Positions 15,886-24,713 of a stretch of 63,369 nt of DNA are shown here, one piece after another; within the stretch, counting starts at the first letter, position 1; the number at the start of each line of letters is the position of its first letter. Made by a program: the position numbers and the translations under genes. This DNA comes from Acidobacteriaceae bacterium (GTDB lineage: Bacteria > Acidobacteriota > Terriglobia > Bryobacterales > Bryobacteraceae). The notes beneath the pieces were generated by a model. It worked only from the letters and a program-made list of their open reading frames with translations. It was not told the DNA's origin and searched no databases. The stretch spans positions 1-63,369 of the forward strand of contig JADCJL010000152.1 in NCBI GenBank assembly GCA_020247055.1. Direction: 5' to 3'.

Positions 15886-18210
15886 TCAGGAGCGCATCCG
15901 GGTCATCATATAGAGCCCGGCGAGCAGGAAGATGGCGTCGGGGCTCCAGGCTGCCACGGGCGCCGGCAGCTGGTTTAGATTGCCGACCTGCACGAACAGT
16001 TCATCGCAGGCGCGGTAGGCGATGGCGATGCCGAAGCTGGCGCCCACGCTGGCCATGGCGCCGCGCCGGCCGCCCAGGAAACTGAACGGCACGGCGATGA
16101 CGGCCAGAATAAAGGCAAACAGCGGAACGGAGAACTTGCGGTGGAACTGCACCTGCAGCCGGATGGTGTCAAAGCCGCTCTGCTTCAGGTCCTGGATGTA
16201 GCTGTCGAGCTGCCGGAAGTTCATCTGCTTGTACTGCTTCTCTTCGATCAGGAAGTAGTCGGGCTGCTCGTCGAGCTCGGAAAACGTGCGGACCTGATAC
16301 TCCTCGTAACCCTTGATGCGGATATCCTCCATGTCGCGCACCCAGCCGTTTTGAAAGACCCAATTGCCGACATTCGGCTGCCAGTGGGCGCGTTCGGCGG
16401 CGATGTGGCGCACGAGGCGGAAGGTCCCCGGATCGAGTTCGTAAACATGAACCCCGACCATGACCTTTTCGGCCGGGTCGAAGTACTTGTAGTAGTAAAT
16501 CCGGGAGTTATGGCCGAAGATCCACTTCCGGTCGGGCCGCAGGTAGGTCTGCGGCGCCTTGCCTTTGATTTCGGCGCGGATGCCGTCCTGAATCAGATTG
16601 GCGTCGGGCACAACGTAGTGGTCAAAGGCGAACAGGGCGCCGCTGAGCGCCATGCCGGCCAGCAGGACCGGGGCGGAAAGCCGGTAGAGACTGACGCCGG
16701 AGGCCTTAAACGCCGTCACCTCGTTCTGATTGGCCATGACGCTGAAGGTGATCAGGACGGCGACGAGCGCGGCAACCGGCGAGTAGTCGTAGATAAACTT
16801 GGGGCCGAGAAACAGGTGATAGCGGAAGACCTTCGCCATGGGGATCTGATGGCGGATGATGTCGCTGAGCAGCTCAAAGAAGGTGAACACCTGGGTCAGG
16901 ACGACGAAGCTGATGAGACAGAGAAAGAAGTAGAAAAGAAACTCGCTCAGCACGTAGGTGTCGATGAGTTGGGGCAGCAGGCGGATGGTGACGCGGGGGG
17001 CGCGCCGGGCCAGGCGCTCGCGCTTGGAACGGTAGCGCGCCGCCCAACCGCTGAACGTTTCAAGGAACCACGCGCGGATGGCGCCAATCAGGTCGCGGTC
17101 GCCGGGGATTTCCAGGCGGACGAGCAGGACAAGGCCGACCAGGGCAAACAGGATATTCGGGGTCCAGGCGGCCACGGCCGGGCTCAGCGTTCCCTGCTTG
17201 GCGAGGCCGAGCAGGCTCACCTGCGCCATGAAGTAGAGAAAGGCGAGGAAGACGGTGAGCACGAAGGCGGCCGACTTGCCGGCTTTGCGGGAGGAGACGC
17301 CCAGCGGGATGCCCACCAGCGCGAGCAGGATGCAGGCCGGGGGCAGGGAGAGGCGCCGCTGGAGTTCAATGTCGGCCTCGCGGGAGAGTTTGGCTTCGGC
17401 GCGCAGGAGGCCGGTCTCCATGTCGGAGTAGGCGCGGGCCTGTTTTTCGGCCGGTTTCTGGGCTTCGAGCGCCTGGTCCATGAGGGGGAAGGCGGTGTTG
17501 AAGTACTGGCCGCCCTCTTTGCCCACCTCGTGGTTGCTGCCCTGCTGGAGCCGGAGACGAATGCGGTTGTTGGCCGAGTCGGGGACGGCGACGGCGGCGG
17601 TGGCGATGGTGATGCGGGGAGCGTCGGCGGCGGCTTCCTGCGTGCTGCGCTTCCGCTGCCCGGGCGGGGTCATGTCGGCGATGAAGACGTTGCGCCAGCG
17701 CGTCGCCGGGCCGGAGATGACGTCGCCGATGTAGATGGTTTTGTTGGGGAACTGTTCGGCGAAGACGCGGGGTTGGATCTCGGCCGTCATCTGGTCGGCG
17801 ACGATCTGGTTGAGGATGCGGACGGTTTCGCGGATCGAGTAGGGGGTGAGGTAGAGCGAGCAGGCGGCGGTGAGGAGGAAGCCAAGGGAGGCAAAGACCA
17901 GCACCGGGGCCAGCACGCGCCGTCCCGGGACGCCGGCGGCGCGCAGGGCGATGATTTCGCCGTCCGAGGACATCCGGCTGAGGCCGATCAGGACCCCGAC
18001 GAGGACCCCGACGGGGAGGGTCATCATCAGCGTGAACGGCATGACGAGCAGGAACAGATAGCCGACCGTGGAGGCGGAGGCGGCGCCGCGCACCAGCTGT
18101 TCAAACAGCAGACTGATGCGCTGCAGGAAGAGGACGAAGCTGAACAGCAGGGTGCCGAGGCCGGCTCCCGCCAGGACCTCCCGGAAAATGGCGCGGCTCA
18201 GCAGGCTCAT
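15886..18210 (-). CDS. LptF-LptG fused lipopolysaccharide export permease
   Basis: 774 residues containing two consecutive LptF/LptG-family permease modules. The first (about 1-370) starts with SRAIFREVLAGAGLG and has the RMSSDGEIIALRAAGV segment. The second (about 410-774) starts near LIDTYVLSEFLFYFFLC and has NEVTAFKASGVSLYR. Each has six transmembrane segments around a periplasmic beta-jellyroll region. In the Lpt system LptF and LptG are separate subunits that pair with the LptB2 ATPase to push LPS to the outer membrane; here one chain appears to supply both. It follows the PmbA-like gene by 9 bp on the same strand, so the three genes may be one transcript. Confidence 0.9.
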   Translation of the reverse strand: MSLLSRAIFREVLAGAGLGTLLFSFVLFLQRISLLFEQLVRGAASASTVGYLFLLVMPFTLMMTLPVGVLVGVLIGLSRMSSDGEIIALRAAGVPGRRVLAPVLVFASLGFLLTAACSLYLTPYSIRETVRILNQIVADQMTAEIQPRVFAEQFPNKTIYIGDVISGPATRWRNVFIADMTPPGQRKRSTQEAAADAPRITIATAAVAVPDSANNRIRLRLQQGSNHEVGKEGGQYFNTAFPLMDQALEAQKPAEKQARAYSDMETGLLRAEAKLSREADIELQRRLSLPPACILLALVGIPLGVSSRKAGKSAAFVLTVFLAFLYFMAQVSLLGLAKQGTLSPAVAAWTPNILFALVGLVLLVRLEIPGDRDLIGAIRAWFLETFSGWAARYRSKRERLARRAPRVTIRLLPQLIDTYVLSEFLFYFFLCLISFVVLTQVFTFFELLSDIIRHQIPMAKVFRYHLFLGPKFIYDYSPVAALVAVLITFSVMANQNEVTAFKASGVSLYRLSAPVLLAGMALSGALFAFDHYVVPDANLIQDGIRAEIKGKAPQTYLRPDRKWIFGHNSRIYYYKYFDPAEKVMVGVHVYELDPGTFRLVRHIAAERAHWQPNVGNWVFQNGWVRDMEDIRIKGYEEYQVRTFSELDEQPDYFLIEEKQYKQMNFRQLDSYIQDLKQSGFDTIRLQVQFHRKFSVPLFAFILAVIAVPFSFLGGRRGAMASVGASFGIAIAYRACDELFVQVGNLNQLPAPVAAWSPDAIFLLAGLYMMTRMRS

Positions 18211-18219
18211 GGCGACCGG

Positions 18220-19977
18220 CTAGTCTTCGCCCTCGAGCGGCGGCGGCGGCACCAGCGGAGCGCTCGGACGTTCCTCCTGCGGACGGTCGAGGTCGAGTTC
18301 GTCAAACAGGAGCGAGGGCGTGACCACGCTGACGCCGGTAACGAACCCGCCGGCTCCCATGAGGGCCAGCGGATAGCTGTTGAGCAGCAGATTCAGGCTG
18401 TGGGTCTCGGTGCTGGCGGCGACGATGTCGCGGAGAGCCCGCACCGTCAGCCCGCGGAAGCGCATGCCGCGAACGGGCTCTTCACGGCCATCGGGGTAGA
18501 CGCGATAGACGGCCAGGGGGAGCGAGACGGGCCGGCTGCTGCCGCCGCCGGCCTGCAGGGAGGAGGCCAGACGACGTAGTTCGCCGACACTGGCCGAACT
18601 GGGGAAGTCGATCTTCCGCACAATCAGCCCATACGGCTTGTTGCGCTGGCGGACGGCATCGAGGAGTTTGGTCTTGAGCGCGGCCAGCGGCACGGTCTCT
18701 CTGGCCGTGACGAGCAGGTTGCTGGGCAGGGCGGTGCTGGCGCCGAAGCCGCCGGGGAGGCGGGCGCGGCCATTGGAGCCTTCAAAACCGCGGACGGGCT
18801 GCCGGGTGAGCAGGAAGTTCTTCAAGACCCCGTTACGGACGATGGGAAGCGGTTGGGGCACGACCCCCTCCATGTCAATGGGGTAGTAGCCGAACAGCGG
18901 ACGGCCCTGGCTGTCGCGGGCGAACGGATCGTCGGTGATATCGAGAAACTCCGGCATGACGCGGGCGCCGAGGCGGCCTTCGAAGTCCGAAGGCGGGAGG
19001 TTGACGGGGCGGCCGGGCTCGGAGATCGGCGAGCGAACGGGCGACAGGTTGCCGCCCAGCATCTGGGCGAGCAGTTGTGCGGCGGCTTCGCCTTCAAACA
19101 GAACCGGGCCGCTGTAGGCTTCGCCGAGCGGGGCGGCGCAGAGCGTGGTGAGGCGGGCGGCCATGGCGTGGATGGCTTGGCCGATTTCGGCGTCCCCGGG
19201 AAGCCCGGCGGCCGAAAAGGCATGGAAGGTGAGGTAGTCCCGCAGCGGGCTGCCATCGTCGGCGAGCGCCTCGGCGCGCACCCGCAAGGTGGTGATGTTT
19301 TCCGGGAAACGGTAGAAGGTGCCCTCAGTGTCGCCAAAGTAGGAGGAGGAGAAGCCCTCTTCGTACTCGACGCGGGAGTCGAGGATCTTCGGATAGCCCC
19401 TGAGCAGGGCCGAAAGAGTCCGGACGCGTTCATTCGCCCGCTTTTCGTCCATCCGGCCCGCGGGAACCGGCAGCACTTTGACCACCGGAGCCTGCTTGGC
19501 GAAGTCGTTCAACTTCTCCGCCTGGTTGATGTTTTTGATGGCGGCGCGTTTGAGCGACAGGGTTTCCACCGCGGCTTTGTAGCTGCGGTCGGTGGCGAGC
19601 CAGAGGTCCAGGCGGATCTGGTCCACGCCGGCTTCGAGGGGCCAGTTTTCGTTGTCAAAACGGGCGCCGCGGATCATGCCGGTGTAAACGCAATTGGTGT
19701 TGTCGAACTCGTAGCTGCCGACGCGGACCTGCACCCGGGGGACCCGGTAGTTGGAGCGGCGGGACAGCAGCAGGCCCCCGAGGGTGGCCGAACAGGTGAA
19801 GTTGGCGCCCTGGTCGAGGCCGTACTGGATGTAGTACGGGGTTTCCCCGGCGAGGCTGAGCCGCAGGGAACGGCTGAGTTCGGCCCGCATGGCTTCAAGG
19901 ATGGGATCGTTGAGCTTCTCCTGCGCCGGAGCGGCGGCGGCCGCGCCCAGCAGGAGGCTGAAGGTACGGCGCTTCAC
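18220..19977 (-). CDS. exported TldE/PmbA-like protein lacking the metal motif
   Basis: 585-residue TldD/PmbA-family protein with a Tat-like signal (MKRRTFSLLLGAAAAAPAQ) and the family's C-terminal half (LFGYYPIDMEGV, VLKNFLLTRQPV, VYRVYPDGREEPV). The position that carries HExxxH in TldD reads AAAQLLAQMLGG here, so it is probably the non-catalytic partner, as TldE/PmbA is for TldD. It starts with GTG, overlapping the TldD-like stop by 4 bp, so the two are coupled and likely form a heteromer. The E. coli TldD/E pair is cytoplasmic; the signal peptides here point to a periplasmic version. Confidence 0.85.
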   Translation of the reverse strand: MKRRTFSLLLGAAAAAPAQEKLNDPILEAMRAELSRSLRLSLAGETPYYIQYGLDQGANFTCSATLGGLLLSRRSNYRVPRVQVRVGSYEFDNTNCVYTGMIRGARFDNENWPLEAGVDQIRLDLWLATDRSYKAAVETLSLKRAAIKNINQAEKLNDFAKQAPVVKVLPVPAGRMDEKRANERVRTLSALLRGYPKILDSRVEYEEGFSSSYFGDTEGTFYRFPENITTLRVRAEALADDGSPLRDYLTFHAFSAAGLPGDAEIGQAIHAMAARLTTLCAAPLGEAYSGPVLFEGEAAAQLLAQMLGGNLSPVRSPISEPGRPVNLPPSDFEGRLGARVMPEFLDITDDPFARDSQGRPLFGYYPIDMEGVVPQPLPIVRNGVLKNFLLTRQPVRGFEGSNGRARLPGGFGASTALPSNLLVTARETVPLAALKTKLLDAVRQRNKPYGLIVRKIDFPSSASVGELRRLASSLQAGGGSSRPVSLPLAVYRVYPDGREEPVRGMRFRGLTVRALRDIVAASTETHSLNLLLNSYPLALMGAGGFVTGVSVVTPSLLFDELDLDRPQEERPSAPLVPPPPLEGED

Positions 19978-21662
19978 CGGTCGCCCCCGTCGGACGGCAA
20001 GGGGCGTCCGAGCAGCGGCGGACGCTCCTGCGAACGGCTCTTGCGCTGCACTTCGATTTCACTCACCAGCAGCGCGGGCGAGATGGCCGAGACCGGGACG
20101 CTGCCGCTCTCGGCCCCGCAGTAGCCATTGAAAACCTGCGGCTGGTTTCCGGTGGCGAGGATCTTGGCAAAGCTCGCCAGCGGCGTGCCGACGATGTCGG
20201 CGCCGCGGACGAGTTCGTCGGGCCGCCCATCGGGGTAGACCCGGTAGACCACCAGGGGAATGACGGTAAAAGCCTGCAGGCCGGCGCGTCCCGTCGTGGT
20301 GAAGCCGCCCGTGACGCTCTCAAAATAGAGGCCGTAGGGTTTCTGCTGTTTCCGGATCTCGGCGATCAGCAGTTCGCGCAGTTGGGCGGCGGGGACGCTG
20401 TTCTGGGAGGTGACAATGAGGTTGCTCTGCCGGGAGACGATCTCCGCGCCGGCCTGCCGGCGGCCGTGGCCGTTGGACTGGGCAAACCCGGCGACGGGGG
20501 AACGCGAGAGCAGAAAGGTCTTGAGAATGCCGTTCTCGACGATCGGCACGCGGCGGGCGACCACGCCTTCGTCATCAAAGTCATACCAGCCGTAGAGGTC
20601 GGTTTCGGCCAGGCGCCGGACGGTGGGGTCGAAGGTGACCGACAGAAAAGGAGGGAGAACCGGGGCGTTGATGCTCTTGGTGAAGGTCTGCCCTTCGGTG
20701 TCGTCCTTTTGGCGGTGCCCTTCGATGCGGTGGCCGAAGATCTCGTGGAAGAAGACGCCGGCGGCCCGTCCGGAGAGGATGGCGGGACCGACGAAGGGAT
20801 CCACTTCGGGGGCGCGCAGGAGGCCGCGGAGGTCCTTGGCGACCCGGTCGATGGCAGCTTCGACGGCTTTGTCGGAAGGGAGGCGGTTGGGGCTGTCCGC
20901 TTCGAGGGTCTCCGAGGTGGCCAGATCCATGCCGTCGGCGGCCTTCGAGCGGGCCGAGATGAGAATCCGGGCGAAGGTGCGGCCATGCTGGAGGCGGGTG
21001 CCTTCCGTGTTGACGAAGGTTTTGATCTCCTGCTGGGCGAGGACGGCGACCGAGGAGTTCAGGATTTCGGGATACTCTTCAAACCGCTTGGACCAGTGGC
21101 GGGCGCGGGAGGCCCATTTGTCGGTGTCGAACTGGAGTTCGCTGACCGGTTTGACGGAGATGACAGCAGGTGCAGGGGAGAAGTCCCCCGACTGGTCGGT
21201 CGCGGCGACTTTCACTTCCTTATTGGTACGGATGTTCAGGAGGCGCTGCGAGGCGGCGCGGTAGACGGCATCGGTATCCATCCACAGGCGGCGTTTGAGG
21301 GCATTGGGGTTATCGTCGAGCGAGAGGAGGGAGCCGTTGGTGAACGACGGGGCGTTGCCGCCGACGCGATGGTAGTTGTCCAACTGGGGGGAGCCGATGC
21401 GGAGGGTGACGTCGAGGCTGCGGGTTTTGGTCGTGTCTTTCGAGGCGAGCATGCCGCCGGTGGCCGCCAATAGGTGCGTCTCCTGCTGGGTAACGGCGTA
21501 GGCCAGGAAGTAGGGGACCGGGTCGGCCTTGGATTTGAGGGCGGCGAAGTTACGGTCCATTTCGGCGGCCAGGATCGTCACGAGCGGCGGGGAAGGCGGG
21601 GCCTGGGCGGACAGGCAGGCGGGAAGGAGCGCGAGGGGGACAATCAGGAACGGGTACCGCAC
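19974..21662 (-). CDS. exported TldD-like metalloprotease
   Basis: About 562 residues if translated from the GTG at 21662. That start puts a signal peptide (RYPFLIVPLALLPACLSAQ) at the N-terminus and avoids the 92-bp overlap with the LuxR gene that the longest frame would cause. An in-frame TTG at 21683 is an alternative. The zinc motif is HEIFGH with His306, Glu307 and His311, followed by the conserved RIEGH. The C-terminus has the YCGAESGSVPVS segment typical of TldD. It should cleave unfolded or modified peptides with the PmbA-like partner encoded directly downstream. A Cys within LPACLS could make it a lipoprotein. Confidence 0.85.
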   Translation of the reverse strand: MRYPFLIVPLALLPACLSAQAPPSPPLVTILAAEMDRNFAALKSKADPVPYFLAYAVTQQETHLLAATGGMLASKDTTKTRSLDVTLRIGSPQLDNYHRVGGNAPSFTNGSLLSLDDNPNALKRRLWMDTDAVYRAASQRLLNIRTNKEVKVAATDQSGDFSPAPAVISVKPVSELQFDTDKWASRARHWSKRFEEYPEILNSSVAVLAQQEIKTFVNTEGTRLQHGRTFARILISARSKAADGMDLATSETLEADSPNRLPSDKAVEAAIDRVAKDLRGLLRAPEVDPFVGPAILSGRAAGVFFHEIFGHRIEGHRQKDDTEGQTFTKSINAPVLPPFLSVTFDPTVRRLAETDLYGWYDFDDEGVVARRVPIVENGILKTFLLSRSPVAGFAQSNGHGRRQAGAEIVSRQSNLIVTSQNSVPAAQLRELLIAEIRKQQKPYGLYFESVTGGFTTTGRAGLQAFTVIPLVVYRVYPDGRPDELVRGADIVGTPLASFAKILATGNQPQVFNGYCGAESGSVPVSAISPALLVSEIEVQRKSRSQERPPLLGRPLPSDGGDR

Positions 21663-21723
21663 CCCTAGCAGGATAGCATGCAAGGGGTGCGGGGCCCGCG
21701 ATTGGCGGTGGGGAGCGGAGCGG

Positions 21724-22383
21724 CTAGGAGGCTTTGGCAAGCTGGTCGAGGCCACCGCGCTGGCGGATGACAGAGAGGGCGAGGCCGTAGCGGCCGCGGA
21801 CGCCGGTCTTCTCAAAAATGTGCTTGAGATGAATCTTGACCGTCCCGGGGCGGATGCCGAGTTCGCGGGCGATATCCTTGTTCTTCATCCCCTGCTCGAC
21901 GAGTTCGAGCACCTGCTGTTCGCGGGGCGTCAGCTCGCTGCGGGAGTTTCGTTCGTGGCGGTTCGACTCCTGGAAAATGGAATCGGCCATCCAGCTGCTG
22001 CCATCGGCAACGGCGTGGAGACAGGCGAGAACGGTTTCCGGGTCGGAGGTCTTCCTCAGAATGCCGCGGGCGCCCGATTTCAAGAAGCGCAGGGCTTCGG
22101 CTTCGGTGATCGAGACGCCCCAGATGATCACTTGCGTTTTGGGAGGCAGGACCACCTTGGCGAGCGCCAGCCAGTCCAGAACCGCCTGAATCCCGAGGGA
22201 TTTATCGATCATGACGAGATGGGGAGCCTGCTGGCGGACAATCTCGCTGACGCCGGCCAGGGTCTCGGTACGTCCAATGTATTCGAGGTCCGACGAGGAC
22301 GCAAGAATCGCGCGGAGGCCTTCTGCGGTTAGCGGCTGCGTCTCGCATAAAAGCACGGCCTTCTTATCTGGGTTGTATTCCAT
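21724..22383 (-). CDS. NarL/LuxR-type response regulator
   Basis: 219 residues from the ATG at 22383. It has an N-terminal receiver domain, with putative phospho-acceptor Asp in LVMIDKSL and conserved Lys in ILRKTS, and a C-terminal LuxR helix-turn-helix (ELTPREQQVLELVEQGMKNKDIA and KIHLKHIFEK region). The acidic pair near the N-terminus is reduced to CET, so phosphorylation is uncertain. A longer frame upstream (to 22488) shows no homology. It is divergent from the CpaE-operon with about 150 bp between starts. No partner histidine kinase is in the window. Confidence 0.88.
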   Translation of the reverse strand: MEYNPDKKAVLLCETQPLTAEGLRAILASSSDLEYIGRTETLAGVSEIVRQQAPHLVMIDKSLGIQAVLDWLALAKVVLPPKTQVIIWGVSITEAEALRFLKSGARGILRKTSDPETVLACLHAVADGSSWMADSIFQESNRHERNSRSELTPREQQVLELVEQGMKNKDIARELGIRPGTVKIHLKHIFEKTGVRGRYGLALSVIRQRGGLDQLAKAS

Positions 22384-22431
22384 ATGCTTGTACCCCGAGG
22401 GGGGATCACTCCTATTTACAGGGCATATCGG

Positions 22432-22450
22432 CCCCGGTCCGCGGGGTTTT
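22432..22450 (+). terminator. small GC hairpin with T-run in the CpaE leader
   Basis: CCCCG pairs with CGGGG around a GTCCG loop and is followed by TTTT. It lies 83 bp upstream of the CpaE-like start, in the plus orientation. No gene on the plus strand precedes it, so it could be an attenuator of the CpaE operon. Only 5 bp of stem, so weak evidence. Confidence 0.3.
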
Positions 22451-22532
22451 AGTAGAAATCCTGGCCCTTGGGGCGGAATGATCCTCATGTTTTTCGCCGG
22501 TACCGCCGATCTATTCGACTAAGGAACAGAGT

Positions 22533-23747
22533 TTGCCGCAGGAGAACTGGCAGGTCATTGTCATCAGTCCGCACGCCGAGTCGATCGGGGAGCTGCGTCC
22601 GCTGTTGGCCGGGGAGTTGGTTGGGGCGCCCGTTGTCGAGATGGCCGGGTATCCGGCGGCGGATCAGCTGCACGAACTGCCGCTTACCAGCATGCCGACG
22701 CTCTGCTTTCTTGATGCGGCGAGCAACCCGGAAATGGCGCTGCCGCTGCTGACGGCGATGACCGCGCTCAAGGCCAATCTCCACCTGGTCGCGCTCGTGG
22801 GCGGGGCGGACCCGAATCTGATCCTGCAGTGTCTGCGGGCCGGGGCGCAGGAGTTTCTGACTCGCCCGTACACGGTTGAGCAGATGCGGCAGGTGATCGA
22901 GAAGCTGAGCCGGCTGAGTCCGTCGCTACGGGCCAAGCGGGGGCGGGTGACGGTGGTGGTCCCAGCCAAGGGTGCCTGTGGCGCGACCACGGTGGCGGCC
23001 AACCTGGCGGTGCACCTGCAGCGGGTGGGCGAGGGGCGGGTGCTGCTGGCGGATCTCGACCCGCTCACCGGCACCGTCTCGTTCTTGTTGAAGCTGCGTT
23101 CCACCTACAGTTTCCTGGATGCGCTGCAGCATGCCGCCAGTCTCGATGACGACCTGTGGCGGGGCATGGTGGTCTCCGCGCAGGGAATCGATGTGTTGCT
23201 GCCGCCCGAAAACCCGGTGGACAGCATTCACGGACTGCCTCCCGCGACGGCCGTGCTCGAGTTTGCCCGCCGGATCTATGACCACGTGGTGATCGATCTC
23301 GGAACTATCTTCGGGGCGTGGACGGTGGCGTTGGCGCGGGTGGCCGACGAAGTGCTGGTGGTATCGACCAACGAACTCGGGGCTTTGCACGCCGCCTCGC
23401 GCGGGATGCACTATCTCGAAGAAGAGGGAGTTCCGGCGCAAAAGACCAAGCTGATCATCAACCGGTTGAACCCGGACGCCGGCCTGACCAGGGAGCTGAT
23501 CGAGATGGCCTTGCATACCGAGGTCTATCACGTGGTGCCCAGCGACTACGCCAGTGTGCAGCGGGCGCTGCTCGACGGCAAGGCGATTCCGGCGTCAACG
23601 GCCATTGGGAGGAGCCTGCTCGCGCTGGCGCAGGGGCTGCTTGGCAAGGCCGCGGTGGAGCCCGCGAGGGCCAGCCGGCGTCCGGCGGCGGGGGGGATGC
23701 TGTCCGGGAGCCTCAGCAGTCTGTTGAAAGCGTTCTCCCGGGGTTAG
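22533..23747 (+). CDS. CpaE-like pilus/Flp assembly ATPase
   Basis: 404-residue protein with a receiver-like N-terminal domain (about 1-125) and a MinD/ParA-type ATPase domain. The deviant Walker A is KGACGATT at 147-154, and VLLADLDPLTG supplies the second signature. CpaE localises Tad/type IVc pilus assembly. The start is TTG, supported by an AAGGAA Shine-Dalgarno about 7 bp upstream. It heads an operon with a kinase (15 bp gap), an enolase paralogue and a sulfatase. A prepilin peptidase gene lies separately at 41.3 kb. No other Tad gene is adjacent, so the pilus link is by family only. Confidence 0.85.
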   Translation: MPQENWQVIVISPHAESIGELRPLLAGELVGAPVVEMAGYPAADQLHELPLTSMPTLCFLDAASNPEMALPLLTAMTALKANLHLVALVGGADPNLILQCLRAGAQEFLTRPYTVEQMRQVIEKLSRLSPSLRAKRGRVTVVVPAKGACGATTVAANLAVHLQRVGEGRVLLADLDPLTGTVSFLLKLRSTYSFLDALQHAASLDDDLWRGMVVSAQGIDVLLPPENPVDSIHGLPPATAVLEFARRIYDHVVIDLGTIFGAWTVALARVADEVLVVSTNELGALHAASRGMHYLEEEGVPAQKTKLIINRLNPDAGLTRELIEMALHTEVYHVVPSDYASVQRALLDGKAIPASTAIGRSLLALAQGLLGKAAVEPARASRRPAAGGMLSGSLSSLLKAFSRG

Positions 23748-23762
23748 CTGGTATTCTGAAGC

Positions 23763-24713
23763 TTGGAGCCGCTGACGCCCACAAACGCCGCAGCATATCT
23801 GAGCGCACACGGTTATGCGCTGAGCGGGGTGGTGTTGCCGCTCGGGGGCGGCGTGTCGAATACGGTACTGCTGGCCGAGACCGTGCGTGGCCGTCTGGTG
23901 GTCAAACAGGCGCTCGAGCGGCTGCGGGTGGCCGAGGAGTGGCGGTCGGATCCGGCACGGACGCTGCGCGAGGCGGCGGCGTTGCGGGACATGGCCGGGT
24001 TGCTGCCGGCGGGCGCCACGCCGGGTGTGGCCTTTGTCGACGAGCAGAACTATATCTATGCCATGGAGGCGGCGCCGGAGGGGGCGCAGGACTGGAAGAC
24101 GCTGCTGCTGGCCGGGGTGATTGATCCGGCGGTGGGCGGAGCGGTGGGCCGGCTGCTGGCGCAGCAGGTCGCGGCGACCCGGCCGGCGGTGCCCTGGCGG
24201 GAGCGCTACGGGGATCAGCGGGTGTTTGACGAGCTGCGCCTCGACCCCTACTACCGGTTCACCGCGGCGCGGCATCCGGACCTGGCGCCCTACTTTGCGC
24301 AGGCAATTGCGCGCTGCCGGGAGCGGGCGGCGAGCCTCGTGCACGGCGACTGGTCGCCCAAGAATCTCCTGATTGCCGGGGGGCGGCCCATGGTGATTGA
24401 TTACGAAGTGGTGCACTACGGCGATCCGGCGTTTGACGCCGCTTTCCTGTTGAACCATCTGCTGCTCAAAAGTTATCACCGGCCGCAGTGGCGGAGCCGC
24501 TACGGAGAGGCGGCCGCGGCGTTCTGGCGGGAGGCGGCGCCCGTGGTGGACGCCGAGGGGGTGAAACTCCACCTCGGCTGCCTGCTGCTGGCGCGGGTGG
24601 ACGGGAAGTCCCCGGCCGAATACCTGTTTTGCGAAACGAAGCCAACGCTGCGGGCGCTGGCCCGCTCGATTCTGTTGACGCCTCCGGGCGATGTACTGGA
24701 GCTTTGGAAGTGA
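23763..24713 (+). CDS. aminoglycoside-phosphotransferase-fold small-molecule kinase
   Basis: 316-residue kinase of the APH/choline kinase/MtnK clan. The catalytic loop is HGDWSPKN (His194, Asp196, Asn201) and the metal-binding DFG-equivalent is IDYE with Asp213. The N-lobe has a glycine-rich loop LGGGVSNTVL and the ATP lysine in RLVVKQ. The start is TTG. The stop overlaps the enolase-like start (TGATG), indicating coupled translation. It probably phosphorylates a sugar or other alcohol used with the enolase paralogue and sulfatase; antibiotic resistance is less likely given the context. Confidence 0.85.
   Translation: MEPLTPTNAAAYLSAHGYALSGVVLPLGGGVSNTVLLAETVRGRLVVKQALERLRVAEEWRSDPARTLREAAALRDMAGLLPAGATPGVAFVDEQNYIYAMEAAPEGAQDWKTLLLAGVIDPAVGGAVGRLLAQQVAATRPAVPWRERYGDQRVFDELRLDPYYRFTAARHPDLAPYFAQAIARCRERAASLVHGDWSPKNLLIAGGRPMVIDYEVVHYGDPAFDAAFLLNHLLLKSYHRPQWRSRYGEAAAAFWREAAPVVDAEGVKLHLGCLLLARVDGKSPAEYLFCETKPTLRALARSILLTPPGDVLELWK

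Noticed and set aside
16141-18579. 812-codon plus-strand frame opposite lptFG
   Set aside because: Glu/Gly/Asp-biased composition without domains; the minus strand encodes unmistakable LptF and LptG modules.
21663-21815. N-terminal extension of the TldD-like protein
   Set aside because: Would overlap the upstream LuxR gene by 92 bp and place the signal peptide 50 residues inside.
22384-22488. N-terminal extension of the LuxR-type regulator
   Set aside because: The extra 35 residues are Pro/Gly-rich, without homology, and cover the regulatory region; the ATG at 22383 fits the receiver domain.
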